A stretch of DNA of 64,000 bases, from assembly GCA_026075535.2 (NCBI GenBank), contig AP026549.1, positions 9,362,001 through 9,426,000 on the forward strand. Reading direction: 5' to 3'. Below the pieces are notes generated by a model, which searched no databases, had not been told where the DNA came from, and saw nothing but the letters and a program-made list of their open reading frames with translations. Of the stretch, positions 43,456 to 54,700 are shown piece by piece (position 1 is the stretch's first letter; each line of letters opens with the position of its first letter). The DNA comes from Tricholoma matsutake. Its lineage: Eukaryota; Basidiomycota; Agaricomycetes; Agaricales; Tricholomataceae. The position numbers were made by a program, and so were the translations under genes.

Positions 43456-44265
43456 CTAGTTGCGGCGCTGCTGTCCACGAGGACCTCGAGGACGACGGCG
43501 CCGTGCTGGGGACGAGGGTTCCCCAGATTGAGGCTCTGATTGAGCAGTGTGCATCGCCGCATAGGAAGCCCGGAAGGCTGCCGGAGACGTGAGATCGAGA
43601 GGTGTCGGAACGGCTGCTAGTTCCGCCGACATCGTCTCAGACAGTCGCCAGGTGGTCGTGAATAACTCCCAGGCCATTTGGCGCCATGCGTTCCTCTCTG
43701 CAGGGGGAACGGCGGATGTACGGACGGTACCAACAAACATGGTCATCGCATCGAGTTGGTGTAGCATGGCATGAGAGGTGGCTTCAATTTCCAACCTGTC
43801 ATTCACAGATAGCGGCACTTTGTCCTCCACCAACTCAGGGATGGGGGGCAAAGGCGGTAATGGGGCAGGGGATGCCTCCGGATAGAAGAGCTCGGCCATG
43901 CCGAGCTCCTGTGAGTACATGTCCTCGCATTCGAGACTGCGAGTCCATCGTTTATGTGCGACATGGACGTCCTGCGCCCACAGCACACGGTCTATCGTTT
44001 GCCTCGAGGCCAGCTTGGGGCTGCTCTCGGCGTAATTGAGGGCCTCTTGCATAGCAAGAGAGTCCTTGTCATCCTCAGGGTCAGAGAGGTCCTCTCCAGC
44101 CCATAGATCTCTAACTGCCCGTAGGGCAGTAGCTACATCTGGATCATCTTGATTGTACCGGGTGTCGTAGTCTTGCACGCCATCGTCATAGATGTCGCCC
44201 GTAATCAGGGAGGGGTCGTGTAGACCCCAGCGTGGTGTTTGGGCTCTGGTTCGCTGTTTAGGCAT
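43456..44265 (-). CDS. B2-encoded protein of unknown function, intact (269 aa)
   Basis: ATG 44265 (MPKQRTRAQTPRWGL), TAG 43458-43456. Same architecture as the B1 protein: basic start, acidic stretch (EDLSDPEDDKDS), SRQTIDRVLWAQDVHVAHK, QELGMAELFYPE, Pro-rich hinge, PELVEDKVPLS, FVGTVRTSAVPPAERNAWRQ, MAWELFTTTWRLSETM, PLDLTSPAAFRASYAA and an arginine-rich tail. Over the 19 codons from ERNAW to TTWRL it differs from B3 at seven sites, all synonymous. Unrecognised family; RNA binding through the tail is a guess. Confidence 0.8.
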   Translation of the reverse strand: MPKQRTRAQTPRWGLHDPSLITGDIYDDGVQDYDTRYNQDDPDVATALRAVRDLWAGEDLSDPEDDKDSLAMQEALNYAESSPKLASRQTIDRVLWAQDVHVAHKRWTRSLECEDMYSQELGMAELFYPEASPAPLPPLPPIPELVEDKVPLSVNDRLEIEATSHAMLHQLDAMTMFVGTVRTSAVPPAERNAWRQMAWELFTTTWRLSETMSAELAAVPTPLDLTSPAAFRASYAAMHTAQSEPQSGEPSSPARRRRPRGPRGQQRRN

Positions 44266-44651
44266 TGAGAGGGGAAGTTAATGCTAGTAGGTGATAGTAG
44301 AAATCAAGATATGTAGCGTGCCATCGATAACGGTTGGTCCCTTATCTCTATTCTGGGTCCACCCGATACTGCCTCCAAATGCTCCGAGGGGGGGACAGGC
44401 CGCACATCCTGTCACCCAGTGGGAGAAGACTGAACCCGGGTCATAACACCCTAGAAGACACCGCTCCTTGACTTGTTACAACCACAATAAACAGTGGTAA
44501 ACACCTCTGCTCAACGTTGCTCGCGACGTCGACACTTCAATTTTCGTCCGATTTTCGATCGGATTTCACCATCACGAACGCTCTCGGCGTCTCCAGGCCT
44601 GCCCTGATTTGCTAAGAGATCCGTCCATCCGATCTCCGTGGATGCCTCAGG

Positions 44652-44668
44652 CACTGTTTCTGACAGTG
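44652..44668 (+). ncRNA. B3 version of leader hairpin H3 (covariant)
   Basis: CACTGT-TTCTG-ACAGTG. Compared with CATTGT-TTTTG-ACAATG at 14762-14778, the third base pair changes from T-A to C-G on both sides, keeping the stem. Confidence 0.55.
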
Positions 44669-45237
44669 TCTGCTATTCGTCTCGCTCTCCTGGGCTTCGA
44701 GGATCCTAATTAGGTGAGTGTTGGCAATGAAAGAGTAGTCTGGGCCCCTATGGGGGCTTAGAGTGGGTGTGGCATGCCTACTTCAATGCTCGCCCAAGTC
44801 GTCGCATTCATTTAGCTGGGGGAGGTCTGGCTCAGGAGGAGGGACATTTTCACTGGATTGTGGGCCGTCTGGGAGGCTTCCTACCTCCATGCTGCGTGAG
44901 TTTCTACATCTAGAGACCTGCTACACTGACTACCCATTGGAATACACCATCATTAAAAGGGGCCGGGCGATGGTGCCCCCTGGTGGCTAGGTCGACACTC
45001 TGGTGGCCGCTACTCACCACCGACTCTTTACCTCCGGCACTCACACCCTTGAGGTGTTTGGAACCGGGTTCAATCGTCCCTCCCAATCGGCAGCAGGATT
45101 TGCGGCCTGCCTGCCCCTCGGAGCGTCTGGAGGCTGTGTCGGGTGGACCCAGAATTGAGATAAGGGACCATCTGTTATCGTTATCACGCTACGTATCTTG
45201 ACTTCTACCGTCATCTACTTGTGCTAAATCATCCTCA

Positions 45238-46080
45238 ATGCCCTCTACAAACCGTGGAGTGCGAACTCGACACCAGGCGGCGCATGGCGACCCCCTCTTA
45301 TACACAAACACCGACTTCGCAGACTTCGACGACAACTACCTCCCAGAGTTCGGGCACGTCTCCTTGAGCGGATGGGACTCTGATGTGGCTAACCAGTTCC
45401 ACAATCTTTGGGCGGAGGATGACTCCTCCGACCTGCCAGACGACGATGACGGCTCTGCCAACGGCGGGGACGTCAAATTCATTCCGGGTCTCACCGAGCT
45501 AGCCTCGCAGGAGACGATAAACCGCTTCTTGGCGTCACAAGTGATAGCCGATGAGGTGCATGATCTGGCTCTCGAGCTTGGGCTCGAGGCCAACAACAAT
45601 CAAGAGCTCGGCATCGCCGAGCTCCTCTATCCAGAGGGGCAGCAGGAGCAATCTGCGCTGCCCCTCCCCACATCACTGGGTTCATCCGCCATCCCAGAGT
45701 TGGTGGAGGATGAGCCTCTGTTGTCGAGAGATGAGAGGGTGGAAATAACATCCGCCTCTCATGGCTTTCTACACTTACTGGAGGCTATGACGATTTTTGT
45801 TGGTACCGTCCGCGTATCCGCCGTTCCGCTCATAGAGAGGAATGCATGGCGCCAGATGGCATGGGAACTATTCACAACCACCTGGCGATTGTCCGAGCCA
45901 ATGTCGGCAGAACTAGCAGCTGCTGGATTGCCTCTCGATCTCACGTCACCGGCAGCCTTCAGGGCTTCCTACGCGGCTAGGCAGGCAGCTCATGCAGAGC
46001 TCCATCATGAGGAACCCTCGTCCTCATCACGACGCCATCATCCTCGAGGTCCTCGGAGACAGCCACTCCGCAACCAATAG
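45238..46080 (+). CDS. B3-encoded protein of unknown function, intact (280 aa)
   Basis: ATG 45238 (MPSTNRGVRTRHQAAH), TAG 46078-46080. The N-terminal ~120 residues are largely unlike B1/B2 but keep an acidic character (DLPDDDDG). The second half keeps QELGIAELLYPE, IPELVEDEPLLSRDERVEI, FVGTVRVSAVPL, ERNAWRQMAWELFTTTWRL, PLDLTSPAAFRASYAA and a basic end (RRHHPRGPRRQPLRNQ). The conserved half differs from B2 mainly at synonymous sites, good evidence for selection on the protein. No known domain recognised. Confidence 0.82.
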   Translation: MPSTNRGVRTRHQAAHGDPLLYTNTDFADFDDNYLPEFGHVSLSGWDSDVANQFHNLWAEDDSSDLPDDDDGSANGGDVKFIPGLTELASQETINRFLASQVIADEVHDLALELGLEANNNQELGIAELLYPEGQQEQSALPLPTSLGSSAIPELVEDEPLLSRDERVEITSASHGFLHLLEAMTIFVGTVRVSAVPLIERNAWRQMAWELFTTTWRLSEPMSAELAAAGLPLDLTSPAAFRASYAARQAAHAELHHEEPSSSSRRHHPRGPRRQPLRNQ

Positions 46081-49000
46081 GGGAACACCCCTCCACAACC
46101 ACGCCCACCAAATAATTGGTGGCCGATATTGGGATAGTGACATGTTGTCGCTTCCCTCCACCTTCCCCCCGCTGCGGGGGGGACGTTGTCATCGAGTGCA
46201 TGCACATGTCGGCATTTGCTCGAAGGGGGGCCTCAGCCCCCCTGCCTACGGTAGTTCTGGTGAATAACCAGGTGAACAACCAGCTACCACATCTCTGTCA
46301 CTCATGCGCAAACATGGTGATGGTCCACTCCATTCGTCTGGGGTGGTCAATCCTTGCTGGCTGGAAGTAGGCTATCAGTTATTCCTCCCGCAAGGGGGGA
46401 TTTACGGTGAATTGACACCAGTGCACCTGATCTGACTTCGGTTGGATATGTGGCTGGGGGACCGGTTGGTACCAGTGGGTGACCTAATGGCTAGCTTCGG
46501 GAGGGGGAGGCTTCCCCTCCGGATTATTGCCTTTCCTGGCTGAGAGGCCAACGTCTGTGGCACTGCCCGCCTAAGGTGGCTAAAACGAGGACCTGGGTGG
46601 GAGATGGGCGAGGGGAACGCGTAGATATAGTAGTACCCTAGTTTGTACCCCACTCCGCGGACTGCGATCGAGCCCCGTGTTATAAATTGTTGACCCAAAA
46701 AAAAAAAAAAAAAAAAAAAACACCCTAGAAGAGTGAGCACCGGAGGTAGAGGGTTGGTGGTGAGTAGCGGCCACCAGAGCGTCGACCTAGCTGTCAGGGG
46801 GCACCATCACCCGGCCCCTTTTAACGATGGTGTATTCCAACGGGTAGTCAGTGTAGCATGTGTCTAGTAATAGAAACTCACAGAGCATGGAGGCTGGGAG
46901 CCTCCCAGACGGCCAGCAGTCCAGTAAGAACGTCCTTCCCCCTAAGCCAGACCTCCCCCAGCTAAATGAGCGCTTCTACTTGGGCGAGCGTTGAAGCAGG
47001 CATCCCACACCCACTCTAAGCCCCCATAGGGACCCAGACTACTCTTTCATAGACATCACTCACCAGCCAGGATCCTCGAAGCCAAGGGGAACGAGACAGA
47101 TAGCAGTCACTGTTGGAAACAATGACCGAGACATCCCCGGAGATCGGATGGACGGATCTCTTAGCAAATCAGGCCAGGCCTGGAGACGCCGAGAGCGTTC
47201 GTGATGGCGAAGTCCGATCAAAAATCAGACAAAAATTGAAGTGTCGACGTCGCGTGCAACGTTGAGCAGAGGTGTTTACCACTATTTATTGTGGTTGTAA
47301 CAAGTCAAGGAGCGATGCGCTCCCCACTGTTGGAGGATAACATCCCCCTCCTTAAAACAGCATATGGCTGGATCTTCCAGGCATTCACCTCCCTTGGACT
47401 TGTGCTCGAACATGACAAGTCCGAAATATTTCATTTCTCAAGGGCGAGGAGGTTCACCCCCCTGCCCATCGATCTTGGCTTTGCCCCCTATATGGGCAAC
47501 ACCCCTCTCAAGCCCAAGGTTACCTCGAGGTACCTCGGATTTTTCTTCGACCGTAAGCTCTCCTTCAAAGAGCATACGCGATTCTACTCCACCAAAGCCC
47601 TTACCACTGCTAGGGCGATGGGAATGCTCAGCAATTCTGTGAGAGGGTTAACCCCTATGCAGAAACGCCTTCTGTACCGTTCATGTGTCGTACCTATCAT
47701 GACATATGGACTCAGACTATGGCACTTCAAAAAACATCGCTTCTTGTCTTCTTACTGCGACATGCACAGCCACAAAAAATTTTCGTCGACACCGTTTTCA
47801 CACTTTGCAGCTCAATCCGTCCTCGATCCCAGCGATCCGGTATAACCAGCATCTTACCAGCGCATGTCTGATTCGTATTCTAGAAGTAGGGGGAGATCGG
47901 GCGAGGCGATGGACAAGGGGGGACCCTCTAGATCCGGTACGCCCAGAACTCCTGGCGACGACCCCATTGATTCCCTGCGGCTCTCTTCGAGCCACAGATC
48001 CACACAGATTGCTCCCTCAGTGGGCCCACACAGGACCCAAAGAGGATCTCCAACCCCTTCCCCCTATGGGGCAGGCACAGTCACTCCGCGCGCACAACGA
48101 TTTAGTGTGCCAGCGCTCTCTGCCAGGGATGCTACGGCGTCTCCTGCACCACCGGCTACCCCTTCTACTCCTGCTTCGCAGTGGGCTGACAAAGTGGCTG
48201 ATAACCTCTCTTCCCACGTCATTCAGGACGCGGAGATGGCTAGCGATGACTGGAGTGGGCCCCAGACCTTCGCCAAAGACCTGGGAGAGTACGCTGACGG
48301 GTTCCGTGTTGTTTTGAACAGGACAGGATCCAGAAGACCGACTGCTGAAGAGCGGCAGCTCATCGCAGAACGACTGGGCTCAGTGCTGGTAGCAGCTGCC
48401 GAGGCTGGTATCGATCGCAACTCGGGAGGCGCCGTCCTCTGAGGAGCACTAGACAGGATGGCTGGGGGCAGCAAACGACCTAGGTCGGATACTGTCACCA
48501 ATAATCCTGACGATGTCCCTAGGACTGACTATCTGGAGGGATGGGATGGGCAACGCCCCCCCCCTCACAAATCTTCGAGGACTCGAGGCCCAAAGGGGGC
48601 TCGACCTCTTCCTAAACCCCCAACAGGGGGTGTCTCTTCGTCATGGGGTCGAGGTCCACCTCCCCCCGTGAACTGGTCAACCAGGCCTTCGGGCAGGGGG
48701 ACCTTTGCTCAGGTCGCTCGTTTCCCTGGGGGGTGAGCACCTAACACTTCCATGGATGGCCTGGTGCGACTAGCCAAGGCCTTCCCTGAACTCCCAACAG
48801 ACAAACTGGCTGACATACAGCAGCACGTTGGTCCCTCCAAACCGAAGGCTGCAAAGCCCTCACCTACCGTCCATGGACCGTCGAGACGACAGGTCCTGGT
48901 CCACGTTCGTCCCCCCCTCGGGGCGGAGACGAACCCTGCTGACTTCTTGGACCACGTCCGAGCCACTCTTGGACTGCACCACTCTAAGCTAGTGGCCCAA

Positions 49001-49306
49001 TCCGCATCTATGCACGCTGGTAATCTATCAGTAGCTACAGACGTTGTTGCCTCCGAGGAGGACCTTCGATGTTTCAAGGAAGCTGCCCACAAGGCGTTCC
49101 CTTTCGCGTTGCAAGTGGACGCAGCGTTACCCACATCCACATCGTACCTTAAGCTGGTCGATGTGCCATACATCACTAACGACAAGGCGTTAACGCCCGA
49201 AGTCATCATTGCACACTTGGGAAAGTCCGGAATATCGGATCTCACAGTGCTTCAAGTCCCCCCCCGTGTTGTACGTGATTCGAAGATGTCGGATACGTGC
49301 ACCGTC

Positions 49307-51266
49307 AGCGCTCCTTGACTTGTTACAACCACCATAAATAGTGGTAAACACCTCTGCTCAACGTTGCACACGACGTCGACACTTCAATTTTTATCCGATT
49401 TTCGATCGGATTTCACCATCACGAACGCTCTCGGCGTCTCCAGGCCTGCCCTGATTTGCTAAGAGATCCGTCCATCCGATCTCCGTGGATGCCCCGGTCA
49501 TTGTTTTTGACAATGGCTGCTATCTGTCTCGTTCTCCTGGGCTTCGAGGATCCTGACTAGGTGAGTGTTGTTTATGAAAGAGTAGTCTGGGTCTCTCTGG
49601 GGGCTTAGAGTGGGTGTGGGATGCCTGCTTCAATGCTCGCCCAAGTCGACACACTCATTTAGTTGGGGGAGGTCTGGCTTAGGGAGAAGGGACGTTATCA
49701 CTGGATTGCTGGTTGTCTGGGAGGCTTCTAGCCTCCATGCTCTGTGAGTCTCTATTACTAGAGACATGCTACACATCATCTACTAGCACTAACACACACT
49801 CTCTCAATGCCCAAACGGTGAACCAGAGTCCAACCACCACATCGGGGTCTACGCGACCCCGTTCTGATCACGGGCGACATCTTTGATGATGACGTCCAAG
49901 ACTACGACACCCGGTTCGTGCAAGACGAATCGGAGGTAGCAGCTGCTTTCAGGGCAGCTAGAGATCTATGGGCCGGGGAAGACCTCTCCGACCCTAACGA
50001 TGATGACGACGACGAGGACTCTCTTGCTATGCAGGAGGCCCTCAATTACGCCGAGAGCAGCCCTAAGCTAGCCTCGAGGCAAACGATCGACCGTGTGCTG
50101 TGGGCGCAGGACGTCCATATCGCACATAAACGTTGGACTCGCAGTCTCGAATGCGAGGACATGTACTCACAGGAGCTCGGCATGGCCGAGCTCTTCTATC
50201 CGGAGGCATCCCCTGCCCCATTACCGCCTTTGCCCCCCATCCCTGAGTTGGTGGAGGACAAAGTGCCGCTATCTGTGAATGAGAGGTTGGAAATTGAAGC
50301 CACCTCTCATGCCATGCTACACCAACTCGACGCGATGACCATGTTCATTGGTACCGTCCGTACGTCCACCGTTCCCCCTGCAGAGAGGAACGCTTGGCGC
50401 CAAATGGCCTGGGAGTTATTCATGACCACTTGGCGACTGTCTGAGACGATGTCGGCGGAACTAGCAGCCGTTCCGACACCTCTCGATCTCACGTCTCCGG
50501 CAGCCTTCCGGGCTTCCTACGCGGCGATGCACACTGCTCAATCAGAGCCTCAATCTGGGGAACCCTCGTCCCCAGCATGGCGCCGTCGTCCTCGAGGTCC
50601 TCGTGGACAGCAGCGCCGCAACTAGTACAGGGGTCTATCCCCCTCTACGTTCACGGCCACCAAGTAACTGGTGGCCACTATCGGGATGGTGACATGGTGG
50701 CGCCTCCCTATACCTTCCCCCCACTGCGGGGGGGACGATGTCATCGAGTGCATGCACATGTGTGCATTTGCTCGAGGGGGGCCTTGGCCCCCTACTTACG
50801 GCAGTCACGGTGAATAACCAGGTGAACAACCACCTGCCTCGTTACTGTCACTTGTGCACAACACGGTGATGGTCCACCTCATTCGTCTGGGGTGGTCAAT
50901 CCTCGTTGGCTGGAAAAACGCAAACGGTTATTCCTCCCGCAAGGGGGGATTTACGGTGAATTAACACTGCTGCGCCTGGTCTGGCCTCGGTCGGACATGT
51001 GGCTGGGGGACTGTTTGCTCCAGGGGGCGATCTAATGGCTAACTTCGGGAGGGGGGGGTGCCCCCTCCAGATTATTGCCTTTCCTGGCTGAGAGGCCAAC
51101 ATCTGTGGCACTGCCCGCCTAAAGTGGCTAAAACGGGGACCTGAGTGGGAGATGGGCGAGGGGAACGCATAGATAAAGTAGTACCCAAGTTTGTACCCTG
51201 CTCCGCGGACTGCGTTCGAGCCCCGCGTTATAAATTCTGATCCAAAAAAAAAAAAAAAAAAAAAAA
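49307..51266 (+). mobile_element. B1/B2 chimeric element in A5 ORF1
   Basis: Plus strand; target duplication gatacgtgcaccgtc (49292-49306) against gatacgtgcaccatc (51267-51281). Poly(A) 51244-51266 preceded by GATCC. The 5' half of the ORF is B1-like, the 3' half and 3' UTR B2-like, with the switch inside the acidic stretch near 50013. The middle of the leader (about 280-300 bp) is missing at 49773. Flanking duplications show the chimera itself occupies one insertion. Confidence 0.92.
49807..50625 (+). pseudogene. Chimeric B ORF with a stop at codon 5
   Basis: ATG 49807, then TGA at 49819-49821 (CGA in intact copies). Beyond it the frame is open to TAG 50623-50625. Up to DPNDDDDD it follows B1 (QDESEVAAAFRAARDLW); from EDSLAMQEALNYAESSPKLA it follows B2. 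Contains QELGMAELFYPE, MAWELFMTTWRLSETM and the arginine-rich end. A downstream start could give a shorter product, but none is convincing. Confidence 0.85.
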
Positions 51267-51764
51267 GATACGTGCACCATCTACCTTAACATCGCTGACT
51301 CAGTCAGCGGTGCATGAGCCAAGGCTCTTATCGGTCGAGGCGTCCAATTTGGACGCTACGTCGCCTATGTTAGGGCTGCCAGGGCTAACCCTGGATTGCC
51401 CCTTTGCCAACGATGCTGGAAGTGGGGTCACCCCACCCCGGCATGCAGAGCTCCACAGACCAAATGCCCGATCTGTGCAGGCCCACACCGCAAGGAGCAC
51501 CATCCTGCCCTTGCCGGGTGTTGCAAGGGAAACGCTAAGGCGAACCCTCCAGTCCCAGCTACCCCAGAGGGGGCAGCATGTCCTCACCCGGCCAGGTGCA
51601 TAAACTGCTGGAAAAATCACGCATCCGACGATCGTTGATGTAACTTTTGGCGACATCGCTTTGACCATGATTGGATCAAAGCTCGCTATGACGAGGTGAG
51701 TGCGAAACGCAATTCTCGCTCCCCTCCTGCTTACCATCCCGCAGGACGCGGTGGCCGAACGTAA

Positions 51765-54700
51765 ATGAGGGACAGACTTAGATCTACCCCACAGTTATGC
51801 ATATTTAGTCAAAATGTAAATCGAAATTGGGGTTACATGGACTCTATACTGGCAGATTTCGTAGATGATTACGATTTGCTTTTCATCCAAGAGCCGCCTT
51901 GGCGATTGATAAGACACACCGCTTCGGCCCACAACAGGGAAGGGGAGGAAGTTATAGGCGCACCAATGAGCCCAAATTGGGGAACGTTAGTGCGCCCCTC
52001 GGGTATTGATTCCCCCCCATGCGTTGCTGTTTACTTTGCGAACAGCATCGCTAACTTAAGACCAGGTCTCAGACGAGATCTGATTGATAATCGTGACATC
52101 CTTCTGTTCTCATTAGGAATAGGGGAGGACGTCATGTTACTCGCTAACGTCTACTCAGACAGCCAACACTCTGCCATCACGCTCCTATTTGAGAACGTCA
52201 TGACGATCCCACGCTTACACTTCATGTGCGGCGATTTCAACGTGAGACATGCATCCTGGGATCCCCAGGGGCCTGGGCACTCAATTCATGCTGACCACTT
52301 AGTGGAAACAGCTACGGCACTAGGCCTGACTAGAGCCCTACCAGTAGTGGAGGGCCCTACCCATTTCCCCCCTCAACAGGGCCTTCACCCTACAGTGATC
52401 GACCTGATGTTTGTACCTACAGATCTTAGATTTGTATTGTACTGCGAGATTGTACCTGAAGCCAGGGGAACATCTGACCACGCTCCTCTGACGTTAGTTC
52501 TGCCTGGCCCGGGATCTCTGGTTCCGGTTACCAAGTGGTCCATCAAAAAAGGATCCGAGGAGGAAGCATCATATCGTGATGCTGTCTCCTCCGCTCTAAA
52601 TCCGTGGCTAAACTGGCACAGAGAAACGTCGGCAGAAATCGATGATGTCATCTCGGCGATATCAATGATTTTAAACAAGGCATGGGAAAACCATGCCAAG
52701 GAATCTCGCCTCGGCAAGTCGTCTAAAGGGTGGTGGACAGACGAGTGCAGTGGCACCCTAGACGTGTACAGGGCCTCCCGGGATGGGGAGGACTGGAAGC
52801 ATTATAGGAGAGTCATGCGACAAGCGAAGCGTGACTTTTTTGATGACCGTATCCAAGAAGTGGCTACGATGAATAGACGACCCTGGGATCTAATGTCCTG
52901 GACTCGTCAACGCAACCTCCCATCGTACGAGGCGATCTCCTATTGGGGAGAACCTTGTAACAATCTGGACTCTCTTTGGGCTGCCCTTGATGGGTCCTAT
53001 AATGCTGCATCAGATCGAGTAGTCGATCTTAGCATTCTTGATGGACTTGATCCGGTGCCTGAAAGGGCTTGGATCTCGTTCTCAGTCACGGAAATGAAAG
53101 AAGCGCTAAACGCGTGTTCTTCCCGTTCCGCTCCAGGTCCCGATCATGTCACTTGGTCGCACCTAAAACACTGGTGTAGCAACCCGGAAGTGGCAGGGCT
53201 CATCACCTGCATTGCCGAGGCGTGCATCACTGCTGGCCATTGGCCAGCTCACTTCAAGGAATCCCTGTCGGTTATCATCCCGAAACCAGGGAAGCCTAAC
53301 TACTCTACACCTAAGTCATTCAGGCCCATCGTGCTCCTGAACACTTTGGGCAAATTAGTCGAAAAGATGTTGGCGAGGCAACTTCAGTTCGACGGTGTCG
53401 CACACGAGGCCTTCGAGCAAAATCAGTTCGGAGGCATCGCCCAGCGTTCCACTGAGGACGCAGGAATATACCTTACCCACCTGGTTAGAGCTGGATGGGC
53501 CAAAGGGCTTAAAACAAGCGTTGTCGCTTTTGACATCGCTCAGTTCTTTCCCTCCCTGAACCATCAGGTTCTGTTGGAGATCATCTCTCGGTCGGGGTTT
53601 CCTGCACAAGTAGTAAACTTCTTCCGCTCATATCTAGTCGGTCGCAAGACGACCTACAAATGGAACGCTTTCTCGTCTGGCTCCTTTGCAGCAGATGTGG
53701 GGGTGGGTCAAGGGTCTGCCTTGTCCCCTGTCCTGTCGGCGTTATACCTGACGCCCATCATGAAGCTCTTCAGAAGAAGCGAAATCGGCAGAGATGTCGA
53801 TCTCATGTCTTATGTGGATGATGGCACCCTCATCGCCCGCTCCCCACTGTTGGAGGATAACATCCCCCTCCTTAAAACAGCATATGGCTGGATCTTCCAG
53901 GCATTCACCTCCCTCGGACTTGTGCTCGAACATGACAAGTCCAAAATATTTCATTTCTCTAGGGCGAGGAGGTTCACCCCCCTGCCCATCGATCTTGGGT
54001 TTGCCCCCTACACGGGCAACACCCCTCTCAAGCCCAAGGTTACCTGGAGGTACCTTGGATTTTTCTTCAACCGTAAGCTCTCCTTCAAGGAGCATACGCG
54101 ATTCTATTCCACCAAAGCCCTTACCACTGCTAGGGCGATGGGAATGCTTGGCAATTCTGTGAGAGGGTTAACCCCTATGCAGAAACGACTCCTGTACCGT
54201 TCGTGTGTCGTACCCATCATGACATACGGACTGAGACTCTGGCACTTCAAAGGTGCTCGCGTCAAAGGTGTCATCAAAACGCTGGCCCAGGTGCAGTCAA
54301 TCGCTGCTCGCTGGATCCTCGGTGCATTCAGAACCACCCCAATCGGTGGCCTGGAAAGTATCACGGGACTGCTGCCTATGCAGCTGTTACTGCGTCGTCT
54401 AGTCGACAGAGGGGTATTCAGGACCCCTCTATTGGCTCCATCACACCCCCTAAGAGCTATCTTAGGGCCTAATCATGTCGGCACTACCCATTCTCATGAG
54501 CTGGGACTCTGGGGAGGGAACGTGCTCGACACACTCAACCTACAAGGACCATCTGTACGTTCTCCCCGCTGCGGGGGGGAAAGTGCTACCGAGTGCATGT
54601 GCTGGCAGTGCATTTGCTCGAGGGGGGCTTTGGCCCCCTGCTTACGGCGGTTCCGGTGAATAACCAGGTGAACAACCAGCTGCCACATTACTGTTACTCG

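Larger units (their letters stand above)
44458..46720 (+). mobile_element. B3 element, full length with intact divergent ORF
   Basis: Plus-strand insertion in the leader of a B2. Target duplication aacaccctagaag at 44445-44457 and 46719-46731 (the first bases overlap poly(A)). Leader 44458-45237 (5' motif GCTCCTTGACTTGTTAC at 44463), ORF 45238-46080, 3' UTR 46081-46696, poly(A) 46697-46720. The shared 3' UTR block CTTTCCTGGCTGAGAGGC is at 46531-46548; the terminal stem CGCGG 46656-46660 pairs with CCGTG near 46675-46679 using one G.U. It is the most divergent coding B copy. Confidence 0.94.
42818..47317 (-). mobile_element. B2 element with intact ORF, leader split by a B3
   Basis: Poly(T) 42818-42835; 5' end at about 47313. 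Target duplication cgctccccactg at 42806-42817 and 47318-47329. In element sense: leader 47317-46732 and 44457-44266, ORF 44265-43456, 3' UTR 43455-42836. A complete B3 (44458-46720) is inserted in the leader. Without it the element is about 2.24 kb. Confidence 0.94.
47864..51764 (+). pseudogene. A5 ORF1: gag-like protein with three TGA stops and an insertion
   Basis: ATG 47864 (MSDSYSRSRGRSGEAMDKG), TAA 51762-51764. Removing the B insertion and one 15-nt target copy gives 1926 nt in frame. In-frame TGA codons are at 48440-48442, 48734-48736 and 51636-51638; the last two replace CGA of sister copies. Knuckles are at 51396-51660. The intron-like segment is at 51696-51744. Non-functional as it stands. 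Confidence 0.9.
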
